A stretch of DNA of 64,000 nt from Flavobacteriales bacterium (GCA_016715995.1 JADJXF010000024.1:1-64000); one strand, 5' to 3'; positions 1 through 9,145 are shown, counted from the first letter of the stretch. The notes: a model not told the origin generated them from the sequence alone. Numbers and translations are program-made.

Positions 1-1
1 A

Positions 2-301
2 TCGCCGCCCGGCGTGCAGGGCTACGGCAAGGTGGTCAGCTACCTCATCGAGAAGACCAGCACCGCGCTATCCTTTCGCCGCCTTGTATTCACCTCACGG
101 AGTCAGCGCACATGTGCGTGCGCGGCGGCACTGGCCCGCACCTCGCCTCGGGCGTGCTCTGGTGCTGGCTTGCCCCCGGCGATGAAGTTATCACCACCGG
201 GAATACCAATGCCGGCCTCAGCCCCATCGTTCGCCGTGTGGACGCCCAACGTCCCGTTCGGCTTGATCGGCCTGTGGATCTACCGCAACGCGCCCAAGTA
301 G
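2..301 (+). pseudogene. LptF/LptG-type permease, C-terminal fragment, frameshifted
   Basis: Three frames must be joined to read it. The pieces are a start resembling GYGKVVSYLIEKTS, then RGGTGPHLASGVLWCW in another frame, then AVWTPNVPFGLIGLWIY and a stop at 299-301. The pattern of a glycine-rich segment, two membrane helices and a WxPN...G motif near the C-terminus is typical of the YjgP/YjgQ (LptF/LptG) permeases that extract lipopolysaccharide from the inner membrane. The gene enters from the left edge of the window. At least two indels lie within 300 bases, so this is either a dead gene or poor sequence. The family call rests on the last 60 residues only. Confidence 0.5.
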
Positions 302-385
302 CCCAACGTCGCGTCACAATGCCCGCCCATCGTGATATTGCGATGATGCTTGACGTGGCGTAATGTCGCGATCCAATTACGTTTT

Positions 386-707
386 ATGGAATCATCAAGA
401 CCGACCTCTTCAATTCGAAGCAGCCAGAACCGTGCCGCGGCACTGGCGAAGGTGCTCGGCCAATTCCGCGCGCACGCCATCCCGCAAACCCTCGTGAAGC
501 GCGGCACCTGCGTGAACGGCTGCTCGTGGAGGAGCTGGGACTGGCGAGCCACCATCAGCCAGCACTTGTGGGAGCTGAAGAACACCGGGCCTATCAAAGG
601 CACCGGAAGGCACGAGCGTCCGCTACTGCATCGACCCCAAGGGCTTGGAATGCGCTGAAGAAGGACTCAACAAGCTGCTCACCCCGGTGAGCGACAACTG
701 CTGCTGA
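386..707 (+). pseudogene. arsR: ArsR-family arsenic/metal repressor, frameshifted
   Basis: Joining frames gives a small winged-helix repressor of about 105 residues. Visible pieces are NRAAALAKVLG, LVKRGTCVNG, LVEELGL, TISQHLWELKNTGPIKG and a C-terminal CC. The TISQHL segment is the recognition helix of ArsR/SmtB repressors, and TCVNG is the cysteine-bearing segment that Bacteroidota ArsR proteins use to sense trivalent arsenic. The position at the head of arsM-arsC-acr3 fits an autoregulated ars operon. Several indels and odd substitutions (W for the usual R in the recognition helix) break it. I read these as sequence errors or decay, since no single frame runs the full length. Confidence 0.7.
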
Positions 708-751
708 TTCGTCGTACGGGCCGACCATGATTGGCCCAACAACCAACAACA

Positions 752-1628
752 ATGAAACACCAACCAGGAAACCAAAGACATGGTCCGCGCCAAGTACGCG
801 GAGATCGCCCGCAAGACAGAGGCACCCAACGCCAGTAGCCGCTGCGGTGCGGAGCGGCTGCAGCACCGAGGCGTACAACATCTTGACCGATGACTGCGAA
901 CGCTGAAGGGCTATAACCCGACGCGGTCGACCTCGCCTCGGCTGCGGCCCGCCCACTGAATTCGCAGGCATCAAGCCCGGCGATACCGTGCTCGACCTCG
1001 GCCTGCGCAGGCAACGACCGCTTGCGTGGCGCGGCCGAGATCGGCGAGACGGCCGCGCGATCGGCGTGGATTCACACCCGAGACGATCGCCAAGGCGAAG
1101 GCCAACGCAGCCAAGCTCGGCTATCCAGAACGTGGAATTCCGCCAGGGCGATATCGAAGCGCTGCCGCTCACGAGCAAGATCGTGGGACGTTGTGGTGAG
1201 CAACTGCGTGCTGAATCTGGTGCCCGACAAGGCGGCCTTCACTGAGGTGCTGCGCGTGCTGAAACCTGCGGGGCATTTCAGCATCAGCGATGCGGTGCTG
1301 CACGGTGAGTTACCGGGCCAACTCGGCCAAAGCCGCCGAGATGTACGCGGGCTGCGTGAGCGCGGGGCCAGTGGAGGAGAGCGACCACCTCGGCATCATC
1401 CACGAACTCGGCTTCGAGCAAGTGAGCGTGCAGAAGCGCAAGCCCATCGTGGTGCCCGATGACATCCTCGCGAACTACTCCTCAGCGAAGAAGAGAACCT
1501 GCGCCTTCGGGCGCCAGCGCACGTGAGGCATCGTCAGCATCACCGTTTCGGCGGCGAAGCCCACGGTGAAAGCAGAAAAGGACGAACTGAAAGCCGCCTG
1601 TTGCGGAAGCGGAAGCAATTGCTGCTGA
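752..1628 (+). pseudogene. arsM: Arsenite S-adenosylmethionine methyltransferase, frameshifted
   Basis: Reconstructed frames read MVRAKYAEIAR, YNILTDD, GLPTEFAGIKPGDTVLDLG, VEFRQGDIEALPL, VVVSNCVLNLVPDKAAF, LRVLKPAGHFSISDAVLH, MYAGCVSG and a final CCGSGSNCC. These are the SAM-binding motif I (VLDLG), the VVSNCVLNL cysteine motif and the cysteine-rich tail of ArsM enzymes, which methylate As(III) in the cytosol. A full-length copy would be about 280 residues, which is normal for the family. At least five frame changes occur. It sits 45 bases after arsR and just before arsC. Confidence 0.78.
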
Positions 1629-1631
1629 GCC

Positions 1632-2001
1632 ATGAAGATCCTCGTCCTCTGCACCGGCAACAGCTGCCGCAGCCAGATCGCCCACGGCTATCTGCAGCAC
1701 TTCGCCGGCAAACGCGCGGAGGTTCAGCCCGAGCGGAGACCGCGCGACGTGAACCCGCGCGTGCATCGCCATCCTGGGAGGACGGCATCGACATCAGTTA
1801 CTACCGCCGAGCAACAACGGACGAATACCGCGAGCTGTCCTTCGACCGCGCGATCACCGTGCGAAGCGAACGGAGCGCTGCCCCGTTCCCACCACGGCGC
1901 GAGCACCACCGTGATTTCACGGATCCCGCGAAGGCAACGGGCAGCGAGGACACCTGATGGCCGCATCAGGAAGGGCGCGACTGCGGCACCATCGCCCTTG
2001 A
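1632..2001 (+). pseudogene. arsC: Arsenate reductase, low-molecular-weight phosphatase type, frameshifted
   Basis: The start is clear: MKILVLCTGNSCRSQIAHGY carries the CxxxxxRS phosphate-binding loop (C-T-G-N-S-C-R-S) of thioredoxin-coupled ArsC and related LMW phosphatases. Later pieces in other frames read GIDIS, EYRELSFDR.ITV, FPTT, H.DFTDPAKATGSED and MAAFRKARD, all in the expected order. The enzyme reduces arsenate to arsenite for methylation or export. The start codon lies 3 bases after the arsM stop, indicating one operon. Multiple indels prevent a single frame, and the stop given is the first one in the best final frame. Confidence 0.75.
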
Positions 2002-2017
2002 CCCTGCTGAACGCCAT

Positions 2018-2996
2018 GTGCCGGTCTTCGACCCCGCGAATCAGCCATCACCCACCATTGGCTGCCGTGAAGCCCGCACGGCTTCAAGGTGCTCTGCACG
2101 CCTCGGCATTGACGGGCGAACTGGCCGGCAGCGAGATGCAGCGCATCGACCTGGGAGATCAACCACGAACATCCGCGGCGATCCCCATCTGGCTGACGCA
2201 ACCCATGATGGCAGTGATCGACTTCGGGTCCATTGCCCGCGCAGGGCGCGATGATCCGAGCCTGACCGTGGTGGAGTCCGACAAGATCTTCACCACCTGG
2301 CCTCTTCGCGTGGCCTCTTGAGCGCAGCAGCGCATGGCTGGAACCAGAACCCTCAGGAGCACATCGCCGGCACTATCCTGCGGGCGCCGCGCCGCGCACG
2401 GCGAGTGGCTCGTGTGGAGCCGCCGTAGCGGCGGGCGATCCCAACTCACACCTTGCGCAGGTGAGCGTGAACGAACCACGGTTGTGCTCGGTTCGTGCCC
2501 ATCGGATGAATCCTCGGCATCACGGGCATCACCGTGTCCATGAGTGCTCCACCTCGGTGCTGGTTTGAAGCTGCCGCATGCGCAGGCTATATCACCAACC
2601 GTTGGTTCTCCAGCGCAGCCTGCTTCGGAGCACGCTTCCCGCTCCGCGCTGAAGCCGCTCTCCATCGCCGCAGGCCTGCTTACGCTCGTGCCGGCTGCGC
2701 CTGCAGGCGACGTGACATGGAGAACCCCTTCCACATCCCCTGACGCCATCCCTCGCGCGGCAGGACCCATCATCTCTTCTGACCGAAAGGCCCGGTGATG
2801 CTGAAGGTCCGATACCGTACATGCGCCCCGGCCAGCGAGATCGGCGCCAGCAACTTCTTGGAGCTGTCCAGGCCGTGGCCATCGCCTTGTTCGGCTTGAA
2901 AGCGGCGCGGCGCTTGCCACCGTAGTGGGCGTGCTGATTGAGGTGCCGTAACTTCTGCATTTCGTGCGCATCGCGAAAGGATGGCGGTATGAATGA
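2018..2996 (+). pseudogene. acr3: ACR3-type arsenite efflux permease, frameshifted
   Basis: Fragments in three frames follow the ACR3 order. They are IPIWL plus PMMAVIDFGSIARAG (usually LIWLMIYPMM.KIDF), KIFTTWP, HIAGTIL followed by GAAPRTA, ITNRWF, LKPLSIA, then CAPASEIGASNFLELS, GAALATVVGVLIEVP and a final RIAKGWRYE. The conserved cysteine before PASEIGASN is the one needed for arsenite transport in this family. This would be a 10-helix inner-membrane permease of about 325 residues, completing arsR-arsM-arsC-acr3. The stop at 2994-2996 is supported by the family C-terminus. The start is uncertain. A VFDPA stretch near the start briefly suggested ArsD but does not continue. Confidence 0.72.
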
Positions 2997-3130
2997 AGAA
3001 TGTAAAATGAAGAATGCAAAATGTAGAATGTAGAACCGAGAGTGGAAATCCTGCCCGGACGGAGATGGTCAAGGGCTGCGCCATTGGCATTCACCATTTA
3101 CATTCTTCATTCTCACATTCTATCCGCTAT
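2997..3130 (+). repeat. AT-rich interspersed element with inverted ends, copy 1
   Basis: This abruptly AT-rich block begins at the acr3 stop codon. The left arm is made of GAATG/AAAATG steps (agaatgtaaaatgaagaatg), and the right arm around 3096-3122 is its approximate reverse complement (tttacattcttcattct). The centre contains ATGGTC...GCGCCATTGGC. A related element lies at 49177-49286 in reverse orientation and also abuts a stop codon. The two share the arms, a GAATG.AGAACCG step and the ATGGTC/ATTGGC core, so they are copies of one non-coding repeat. Confidence 0.7.
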
Positions 3131-3155
3131 CGGGCACTAACCATTGCGCGGATTG

Positions 3156-3906
3156 ATGGACGCGTCTTTCCTCCTCATTCCATGGCTGCCCTCGCTGCCT
3201 CGCTCATCACCCTTATCCAGCCGCTTCGCTGGGCACCTTGCTGCCGCCGGTCTTCGCGCTGTTCTTCCGCTGAATGGCCATCCCTGCTCACGTCCGTGGT
3301 GCATCTGCTGAACAACCTGTTTTCAAGCTCGGCCTGCTGTGGAAGGACATCCGTGGTCCACCGTGGCGCGCCCGGACTGGCGGGCATCCTTGGCGCCTAC
3401 GCTGGCGCGTCTCATGCTGATGCTGGGCACGCGCGAGCCGTGTACCAAGGCCCGTTCATCCCGTGGACCCGCTGGACCTCGTCATCGCCGGTCTGATGCT
3501 CGTGTTCGGGCTCTTCGAGTTGTCCAAGACCGAACAAGCCTCACTACCATCGAACTGGATGATCCCCTGGCGGCTCGACCGCGGCTTCTTCGGCGGACTG
3601 AGCGGCCATCAGGGCGCCCTGCGCAGCGTGTTCTTGTTGCGCAGCGGGCTGAGCAGGAAGCCTTCATCGCCACGGGCGTCGCCATCGCTTGCTGGTGGAC
3701 CTGACGCGCGGCACCCACCTGCCCAAGGCGGCTTACTCACGGGCATTCAGGAACAATGGCTGTTGCTGAGCATAACAACCCTCGCGGCCTGCATGCGGTG
3801 CTTGGTGGGGACGGAAACTTATTCCCGTGACCCTGCGCGGCGTGCAGCTACGGTGGGTGGCCTCGATCGTCGCTATTGCTGCCCGGTGGCCACCGGCATC
3901 ATTTGA
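3156..3906 (+). pseudogene. TauE/SafE (TSUP) family permease, frameshifted
   Basis: Joined frames read MDASFLLIPW, LPPVFALFFPLN, TSVVHLLNNLF, GLPGILGAYAG, VIAGLMLVFGLFEL, GGLSGHQGALRSVFL and FIATGVAIA. The GxSGHQGAxRsxFL and TSVVHLLNN motifs mark the TSUP permeases (sulfite exporter TauE/SafE), inner-membrane proteins linked to export or uptake of sulfur-containing anions. About 250 residues would be expected. Four or more indels break it. It lies between the arsenic genes and the MFS-rhodanese gene. A second, intact but distinct TSUP permease is at 41826-42608. Confidence 0.7.
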
Positions 3907-3950
3907 GCAACGATCGTCCGCCCCCGATACGCGACCTTGGTAGCACGAAC

Positions 3951-5433
3951 ATGCGCACATCCACCTGCTCGGCCTCCGCGCCAACTGGAAGCAGTTCACG
4001 CTGCTGGTGATCGTCGACCGCTTTCGTGGGCGGCATGGTGGGCATCGAACGCACAGTGCTGCCCGTGCTCGCCGAGCTGGAGTTCGGCATCGCTTGCACG
4101 CGGCGGCGCTCAGCTTCATCATGGCCTTCGGTGTGAGCAAGGCGCTGGCCAACTACTTCACCGGAAGGCTCGCAGGACGGTACGGTCGCAAAGCGTTGCT
4201 CCTTACCGGTTGGTTCCTCGCGCTGCCCGTACCCTTCATGCTGATCTACGCCGATGCCTGGGCATGGATCGTGGTGGCCAACATCCTGCTGGGCATCCAC
4301 CAAGGCTTCGCGTGGAGCAGCACCGTGGTGATGAAGATGGACCTCGTGGGCGAGAAGGACCGTGGGCTGGCGATGGGCCTCAACGAGTTCGCCGGCTACC
4401 TCGCCGTGGGTGGCATGGCCTTCCTCACCGGCTACCTCGCCGCGCAGTATGGTCCGCGGCCGGTGCCGTTCCAGGTGGGCATCGTCATCGCCGTGGTCGG
4501 TCTGCTGCTCACGCTGCTGTGGGTGAAGGACACCACGCACCATGTGTCCGCCGAAGCTGCGCAGAGCGCATTGCCCAAACTGAAACGTGTTTTCGTGGAG
4601 ACGAGCCTTACGCACCGCACATTGGGCAGCGTGACGCAGGCCGGACTGGTGAACAACCTGAACGACGGCATGCTGTGGGGCCTGCTGCCCGTGCTGCTGC
4701 TGAACGAGGGATTCGGGCAGGAACGCATCGGCCTCATCGCCGCCGTATACCCCGGGGCCTGGGCCAGCTCTTCACCGGCAAACTCGCTGATCATGTGAAC
4801 CGCCGCTCGCTGCTCGTCATCGGCATGGTGCTGCAAGGCGTGGCCATCCTCGGCCTGCCCTTCATGCATGCACAGGGTGCCTACATCGCACTTAGCGCTG
4901 CGCTCGGGCTGGGCACCGCACTGGTGTACCCCACCTTCCTCGCCGTGCTGGCCGCGCACACGCACCCGCAACAACGCAGCGAGGCCGTGGGTGTGTTCCG
5001 CCTGTGGCGCGATCTGGGTTATGCCATCGGCGCGTTGGCCACCGGGCTCATCGCCGACCGTTTCGGCATCACGGCCTCCATCCTGGCCATCGGGGGCGTC
5101 ACGGTGCTGAGTGGCATCGTGGTGTGGTTGCGCATGCCCAGTGAGCGGAAGTGCCTGGAGCCCGAGGACGTGAAGCCGCTGCTGGTCAAGCCCAACGTGC
5201 GTGTGGTGGATGTGCGCAGCCCCGAGGAGTACGCCAGCGGACATCTGCCCGATGCGATCAACGTTCCCCTTGCCGAATTACTGGAGCGCGCACGTAGTTG
5301 GTCGCCCAAGGAGCGCATCATCACCGTGTGCGCGAAGGGTGGCGGGCGCAGTGCACAGGCCGCGCAGGTTTTGCGCGACATGGGTTTCGGGCGGACGTGG
5401 TGGTTGTGCGGAGGGACGGTGGGGTGGCGGTGA
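3951..5433 (+). pseudogene. MFS transporter fused to C-terminal rhodanese domain, one internal frameshift
   Basis: The N-terminal part (about 3951-4757) is a major facilitator half with GRLAGRYGRKALLLTGW, the family's loop 2-3 motif. A small deletion near 4757-4775 shifts the frame, and the rest continues as LFTGKLADHVNRRSLLVIG up to RMPS. Without a stop it runs into a rhodanese domain: VRVVDVRSPEEYASGHLPDA, then the active-site loop CAKGGGRS with its catalytic cysteine, ending TWWLCGGTVGWR. Total length would be about 495 residues. A transporter joined to a sulfurtransferase suggests handling of a sulfur or oxyanion substrate, but the substrate is unknown. The rhodanese end is copied in decayed form at 7325-7397 and 9399-9662. 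Confidence 0.8.
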
Positions 5434-5526
5434 GCTAATAACCCAACCCAGCACCCGCATCAACTTATTCAAGAGAACCAATGGTCGGCCATCAACCGCC
5501 CAGCCAGAAATGACCGATCGACCAGC

Positions 5527-6102
5527 TCAGGCCGGCTTGATGTTCAGGCAATCCGGGAAGCTCAGCTACCGACAAGGTCCTTTCGCAGGAGCGCACAGTG
5601 ATGGTTGCTATTTCGGTCACCGCGGTAATGCGCGCAAGTCCAGCACATGCGTTGAACTTGAACCTCACCACTGCTGAGCAACGACTCGAGCAGGCGCATC
5701 AACGCCAGCAACAACATCTCACGTTCGCGAAGGGGCAAGGTTGCAAGCGCCTCGGTGAAGGGACCACCTTCCGGCATCCATCGCTTGCCGGCCGCCGTAA
5801 CTCGAAGCGCATGGCTGCGTCCATCCTGCATCGGTCAGCGCAAGAGGCCGCGATCCACAAGGAGTCGCCACACTATCACTGACCGTTGGCCGTGTTACTT
5901 GCAGCTCTTCCGCCAGGCGCGCTACGCCCACCGATTCACCGGGGTGCTCGGAGACAAATCCCAAGATCCGGATCTGCAAGGGGCTCAACCCGGCACTTGT
6001 GGCCTGCCGCCAGCGAAGAGCACGTGACACCTCTGCGATGCGCTCCAACAGGCGGGCCAGATGGGCGTTCAATATGGCGTCATTGTGTGTCGGCTTGGCC
6101 AT
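5527..6102 (-). pseudogene. MarR-type regulator with C-terminal metal-binding motif, frameshifted
   Basis: The N-terminal half from 6102 is a winged helix: LARLLERIAEVSRALRW, LSPLQIRILGFVSEHPGE, LAEELQVTRPTVSDSVATL. The frame then slips near 5870 and continues as DGRSHALRVTAAGKRW and PLREREMLLLALMRLL. The tail reads RMCWTCAHYRG...HHCALLRKDL and, after a second slip near 5580, PDCLNIKP. The CxxC...HxC...DC tail is a recurring metal- or redox-binding extension of some MarR proteins. The site bound is not known. It lies downstream of the protoglobin gene, separated by a terminator. The two slips may be sequencing errors. Confidence 0.65.
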
Positions 6103-6122
6103 GGCGGAAAGGTATCACACGC

Positions 6123-6155
6123 AAAGGGACCCGGCACGAACGGCCGGGTCCCCTT
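6123..6155 (-). terminator. Hairpin terminator after the protoglobin gene
   Basis: A near-perfect inverted repeat, GGGACCCGGC ... GCCGGGTCCC with a six-base loop, lies just past the protoglobin stop. Read on the minus strand it ends in CCCTTTG, a short T run. Confidence 0.65.
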
Positions 6156-6172
6156 GCATCGCTCCGATCCAA

Positions 6173-6853
6173 TTAGAACTCGCCCTTGTTCACGTAAGGC
6201 TGGCACCAGAGGGTGGCCGTCATGGTCACTGCTTTGAACCAGGCGGCGTGCATCATCTCCACCTCCTCCGCGCTGTGACCCTTATTGGCCAGGAAATCCT
6301 TGATGGTGGCGGTGATGGGGAAGATGAAGCCGACCAGGTACCGCATGTGGATGATGGGTTCGGCCTGCACGCCGTCGGTGGCGTTCTTCTTGGTGCTGTG
6401 GTGACGCAGGGCGATCTCGTACTGGTAGTTGAGCCAGTCCTGATCATAGGGCCGGTTGCAGAGGTCAATGATCCACTGGCCGAATCGGGCGCGCACAGCG
6501 GTCAGGTATTCCATGTCAGGCTGGCCATTGTGCGAGAAGTAGTGCACCAGATGTGGATGGCTACCCACATAGCCGTACCACAGGTCGAGTACGGCGTCCG
6601 TCTGGTCCTTCAGCACTTCGCCTGCCATGCGCAGGTATCTCTCATCCTCAGGCCCGAAAAGCACGGTGGCCTTCAAATCGTCAAGGTCCTTCATGGTGAA
6701 CGGCGAAGCGCCCACCTTTCCATACGTGTATCCTTTGGGTGTTTCCATGGTCGTTGAGGGTGAGGTTTGTTCCGATGAAGTGGTCTTCGTTCGCTGGGCG
6801 AGCACGGGAACCGTGGTCAGGCCCATGGTGATGATGATGGCGCTTCTTCTCAT
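6173..6853 (-). CDS. Protoglobin-family haem protein, possibly exported
   Basis: The core matches the protoglobin fold family: YGYVGSHPHLVHYF, RARFGQWIIDLC, NYQYEIALRHH, IHMRYLVGFIFPITATIK and MHAAWFKAVTMTATLWCQPY. Histidines in the FSHNG/ALRHH region are candidates for haem ligation. Protoglobins bind O2, NO or CO and are mostly cytosolic. Here the first ATG of this frame that looks like a proper start gives MRRSAIIITMGLTTVPVLAQ, which resembles a signal peptide. The alternative start METPKGYTYGK at about 6748 gives the usual cytosolic protein. It is divergent to the DUF2024 gene. Confidence 0.8.
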   Translation of the reverse strand: MRRSAIIITMGLTTVPVLAQRTKTTSSEQTSPSTTMETPKGYTYGKVGASPFTMKDLDDLKATVLFGPEDERYLRMAGEVLKDQTDAVLDLWYGYVGSHPHLVHYFSHNGQPDMEYLTAVRARFGQWIIDLCNRPYDQDWLNYQYEIALRHHSTKKNATDGVQAEPIIHMRYLVGFIFPITATIKDFLANKGHSAEEVEMMHAAWFKAVTMTATLWCQPYVNKGEF

Positions 6854-6926
6854 TGGAGTCAAGGGTTTAGGAGTGTCGTTCAGAAGGGATCGCGATCCTT
6901 CGGGGGCCAATATAGTTAGGTTTCCT

Positions 6927-6934
6927 TACTTTTG
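6927..6934 (+). promoter_or_regulatory. Candidate Bacteroidota -7 element TACTTTTG
   Basis: TACTTTTG fits the TAnnTTTG -7 consensus of Bacteroidota sigma factors. It lies in the divergent spacer upstream of the DUF2024 gene. No clear TTTG -33 box was found at the usual distance. Confidence 0.35.
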
Positions 6935-7027
6935 TACTCAGGGATCTCTAAAGCCATGGTAAATCTCCTCACCCTCCTGTCGGCCCTCCGGACCGGGATG
7001 GCCGTGCAAGCCCAACAACACATCAAC

Positions 7028-7312
7028 ATGAACGAGCACATGACAGCGGCCGCAGTGGCCGTATGGGACACCTTTGTCACCCGCAAGGATGGCCGGGTGA
7101 TGCACTTCGACATCATCGCACCGAGCGGCCAGCGAGACATAGCCGTGATCCATCGATACGGTCGTGCCTACCTTGAGCGCAAGGGAGAGAATAGTCAGTC
7201 ACTCACAGCGAAGGAGTGCCGTTTCTGCCACGTGCGCACTTTGCAGCCCAAGTGGGAGGCCGACATCCGGCGCCAGGGCTATTTCATCCTGGAGATGGAG
7301 AATTGTGACTGA
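7028..7312 (+). CDS. DUF2024 family protein
   Basis: The protein reads VAVWDTFVTRKDGRVMHFDI, then LTAKECRFCHVRTLQP and ends GYFILEMENCD. These are the start, cysteine motif (CRFCH) and end of the DUF2024 family, small proteins of about 85-95 residues of unknown role. I chose the ATG at 7028 because family members start just before the VAVWDT strand. An upstream in-frame ATG at 6956 adds a hydrophobic leader (MVNLLTLLSAL...AVQAQ), so an exported form cannot be excluded. A decayed rhodanese end follows immediately after the stop. Confidence 0.78.
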   Translation: MNEHMTAAAVAVWDTFVTRKDGRVMHFDIIAPSGQRDIAVIHRYGRAYLERKGENSQSLTAKECRFCHVRTLQPKWEADIRRQGYFILEMENCD

Positions 7313-7324
7313 GCCTACCTGGCG

Positions 7325-7397
7325 CCCGGGCTGCGCAGGTCCTGCGAGATCTGGGCTTCGGACGTACGTGGTGGTTGTGCGGAGGGACGGTGGGGTG
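7325..7397 (+). pseudogene. Remnant of rhodanese 3' end, copy 2
   Basis: About 73 bases read AAQVLRDLGFGRTWWLCGGTVG then a stop, nearly the same as the end of the MFS-rhodanese gene at 5365-5433. Weak similarity continues 30-40 bases past the stop (a tcaac..cgccca step occurs in both). No catalytic loop or upstream part is present. It directly follows the DUF2024 stop. Confidence 0.75.
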
Positions 7398-7411
7398 ACG
7401 GTGAAGTGTCT

Positions 7412-9145
7412 TTACTCAACAACCAACCTGCCTGTCAACCGCCCATGTGTATGATCGAGCATAACATGGTAAAGGCCCGGCGTCCATGCACCAACATCGA
7501 ACAGCATGCGATCTTTTTGACCGCTTGGCGAATGTTCATGGATGATCTGACCATTGGTATCGAAAACCTTGATCTGTGTCACCAGAAGCATCGAAGGCCA
7601 TTGGATCGTGGTCCTGTCTGTTGATGGGTTCGGGTACACGAGCGGCAGTTTGACCCTGGGCTCCAAAACGCCCACCGCAGTGGGTAGTCCGGTCACATCA
7701 ATGCAACTGAGGAAAGCATCATTGAAGTCCGCGCCGGTGTACGTAGCCACTCCACCGGTCACGTCCAGATCGCCGGTGCCGCGAAAGAAACTGCCAAAGC
7801 AGAGTTGTTCAGCGTGATACCCCAAGTGGGGAGCACCATCGGCCAAAGGATGGTCTCCCCCATACGCACCGTGCCACAGGTAGGTGCCATCGAGGGTGAA
7901 GGCGGCAATGAAAGAATCGGTGGTTCCGGCCGTACTACTTACGATGATGGAAGGCCCAGCGCTGTTCAACTCCGATCCATCACCGTAGCTGCCGCCCACC
8001 CACACCCGACCTTGATCATCCACGATGACATCGGTACAGCTATCGTGACTGATGGGCGCTCCGAAACGCTTCTCCCAGATCAGTTCCAGATCCGCACTGA
8101 ACTTCAGCAAGAAACCGTCGGTAAAGGTCGACGACGCGTCAAGCGTGACGCTGTTCCCGGGGTAGTCGCTGAAGTCCGAGATGAACACGCCGCATGCGTA
8201 CACATCGCCATTCGCATCCGTTGCCAAGCGCCGCGGTCGATTGTCCCAGTACCCAAAGTCGGTATCGTTCCCACGCACGAAGTGATGGGCTGCCAGATCA
8301 CCATTGGCCTCGAAAGCCAGAAAGGCCATGACATCGGCCGCAGCCAGCCCGCCTTCCAGCGGATCCAGGGTGCCCGGACCAGGATCAAAGTCGTAAGTGC
8401 CCGGTGTGATCACCTCGGCACCACCCCCCACGATCACACGGCCCGAGTTCACGTCCACGCCGAAATACAACTCGAGCGCGGGGAGCCGATGGACCCATAC
8501 GACCGCGCCGGTCAGATCGTATCGTCCGATCCACGTGCCGCTGGAAAGAGAGCTAACGCCAGTGCCCGGGTCGGCATCCATCGTGTCGAAATTCTGGCCA
8601 CTCAGGTACACCGACCCGTTGCCATCCGCTTCCAGTTGGTAAGGGAACTGGCGCCCCACTCCACCTATCTGGCCTACCCACAACAGGTTGCCATCGGCAT
8701 CCAAGCGTAGCCAGTAAACATCCCAATCGTCGATGCTGGTCAGATCCGTTACGCCCGATCCGGGATCCGCATCCATAGTGCCCCCGAAGCGGCCTACCAC
8801 ATGGATATGACCGTTCTCATCCACAGCCACTTCACTCGCGCTGACCAGGTCCGTGCTGGTGACAGCCGCCCCCCAGAGCAACGCTCCCGTTGCATCGTAA
8901 CGCGCCATGAAGCCACCTGTGGTGCTTGGGGGCACACTGACGATGGACGTTCCGGGCCCGGGATCCAGGTCCATCGTCTCACTGAAACCGCCGACCACCA
9001 CCACGCTCCCATCGAGCATCACAGCTATGTCCGTGACCCCGTCCATGCCAGGCCCGGGCAGGTGGGCGATGAAGCTGGGTTGAGCGAAAGCACAGGCCGA
9101 CGATAGCAAAGCGACCCATGCTTGTATGTGTAAGCGTGTTGTCAT
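7412..9145 (-). CDS. Secreted SBBP-repeat propeller protein with T9SS sorting domain
   Basis: The chosen start (MTTRLHIQAWVALLSSACAFAQ) gives a clean signal peptide on a 577-residue protein; an upstream ATG at 9178 lacks one. Repeats of the form DxxGNxxWxxxxGG/GxTDIAVxxDGSVVVVGGF are SBBP-type beta-propeller blades. DPGPGT appears several times as a blade-end motif. The C-terminus has VYPNPSTDRTTIQWP and KVFDTNGQIIHEH, followed by GLYHVML, a type A T9SS sorting domain. It is predicted to be exported across the outer membrane by T9SS. Function unknown. Related proteins are at 61357-62973 and 63600 onward. Confidence 0.85.
   Translation of the reverse strand: MTTRLHIQAWVALLSSACAFAQPSFIAHLPGPGMDGVTDIAVMLDGSVVVVGGFSETMDLDPGPGTSIVSVPPSTTGGFMARYDATGALLWGAAVTSTDLVSASEVAVDENGHIHVVGRFGGTMDADPGSGVTDLTSIDDWDVYWLRLDADGNLLWVGQIGGVGRQFPYQLEADGNGSVYLSGQNFDTMDADPGTGVSSLSSGTWIGRYDLTGAVVWVHRLPALELYFGVDVNSGRVIVGGGAEVITPGTYDFDPGPGTLDPLEGGLAAADVMAFLAFEANGDLAAHHFVRGNDTDFGYWDNRPRRLATDANGDVYACGVFISDFSDYPGNSVTLDASSTFTDGFLLKFSADLELIWEKRFGAPISHDSCTDVIVDDQGRVWVGGSYGDGSELNSAGPSIIVSSTAGTTDSFIAAFTLDGTYLWHGAYGGDHPLADGAPHLGYHAEQLCFGSFFRGTGDLDVTGGVATYTGADFNDAFLSCIDVTGLPTAVGVLEPRVKLPLVYPNPSTDRTTIQWPSMLLVTQIKVFDTNGQIIHEHSPSGQKDRMLFDVGAWTPGLYHVMLDHTHGRLTGRLVVE

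Noticed and set aside
2018..2070. ArsD-like VFDPA motif before acr3
   Set aside because: The CC pair that follows in ArsD (FDPAMCCSTGVCG) is absent and the sequence runs into the acr3 reading.
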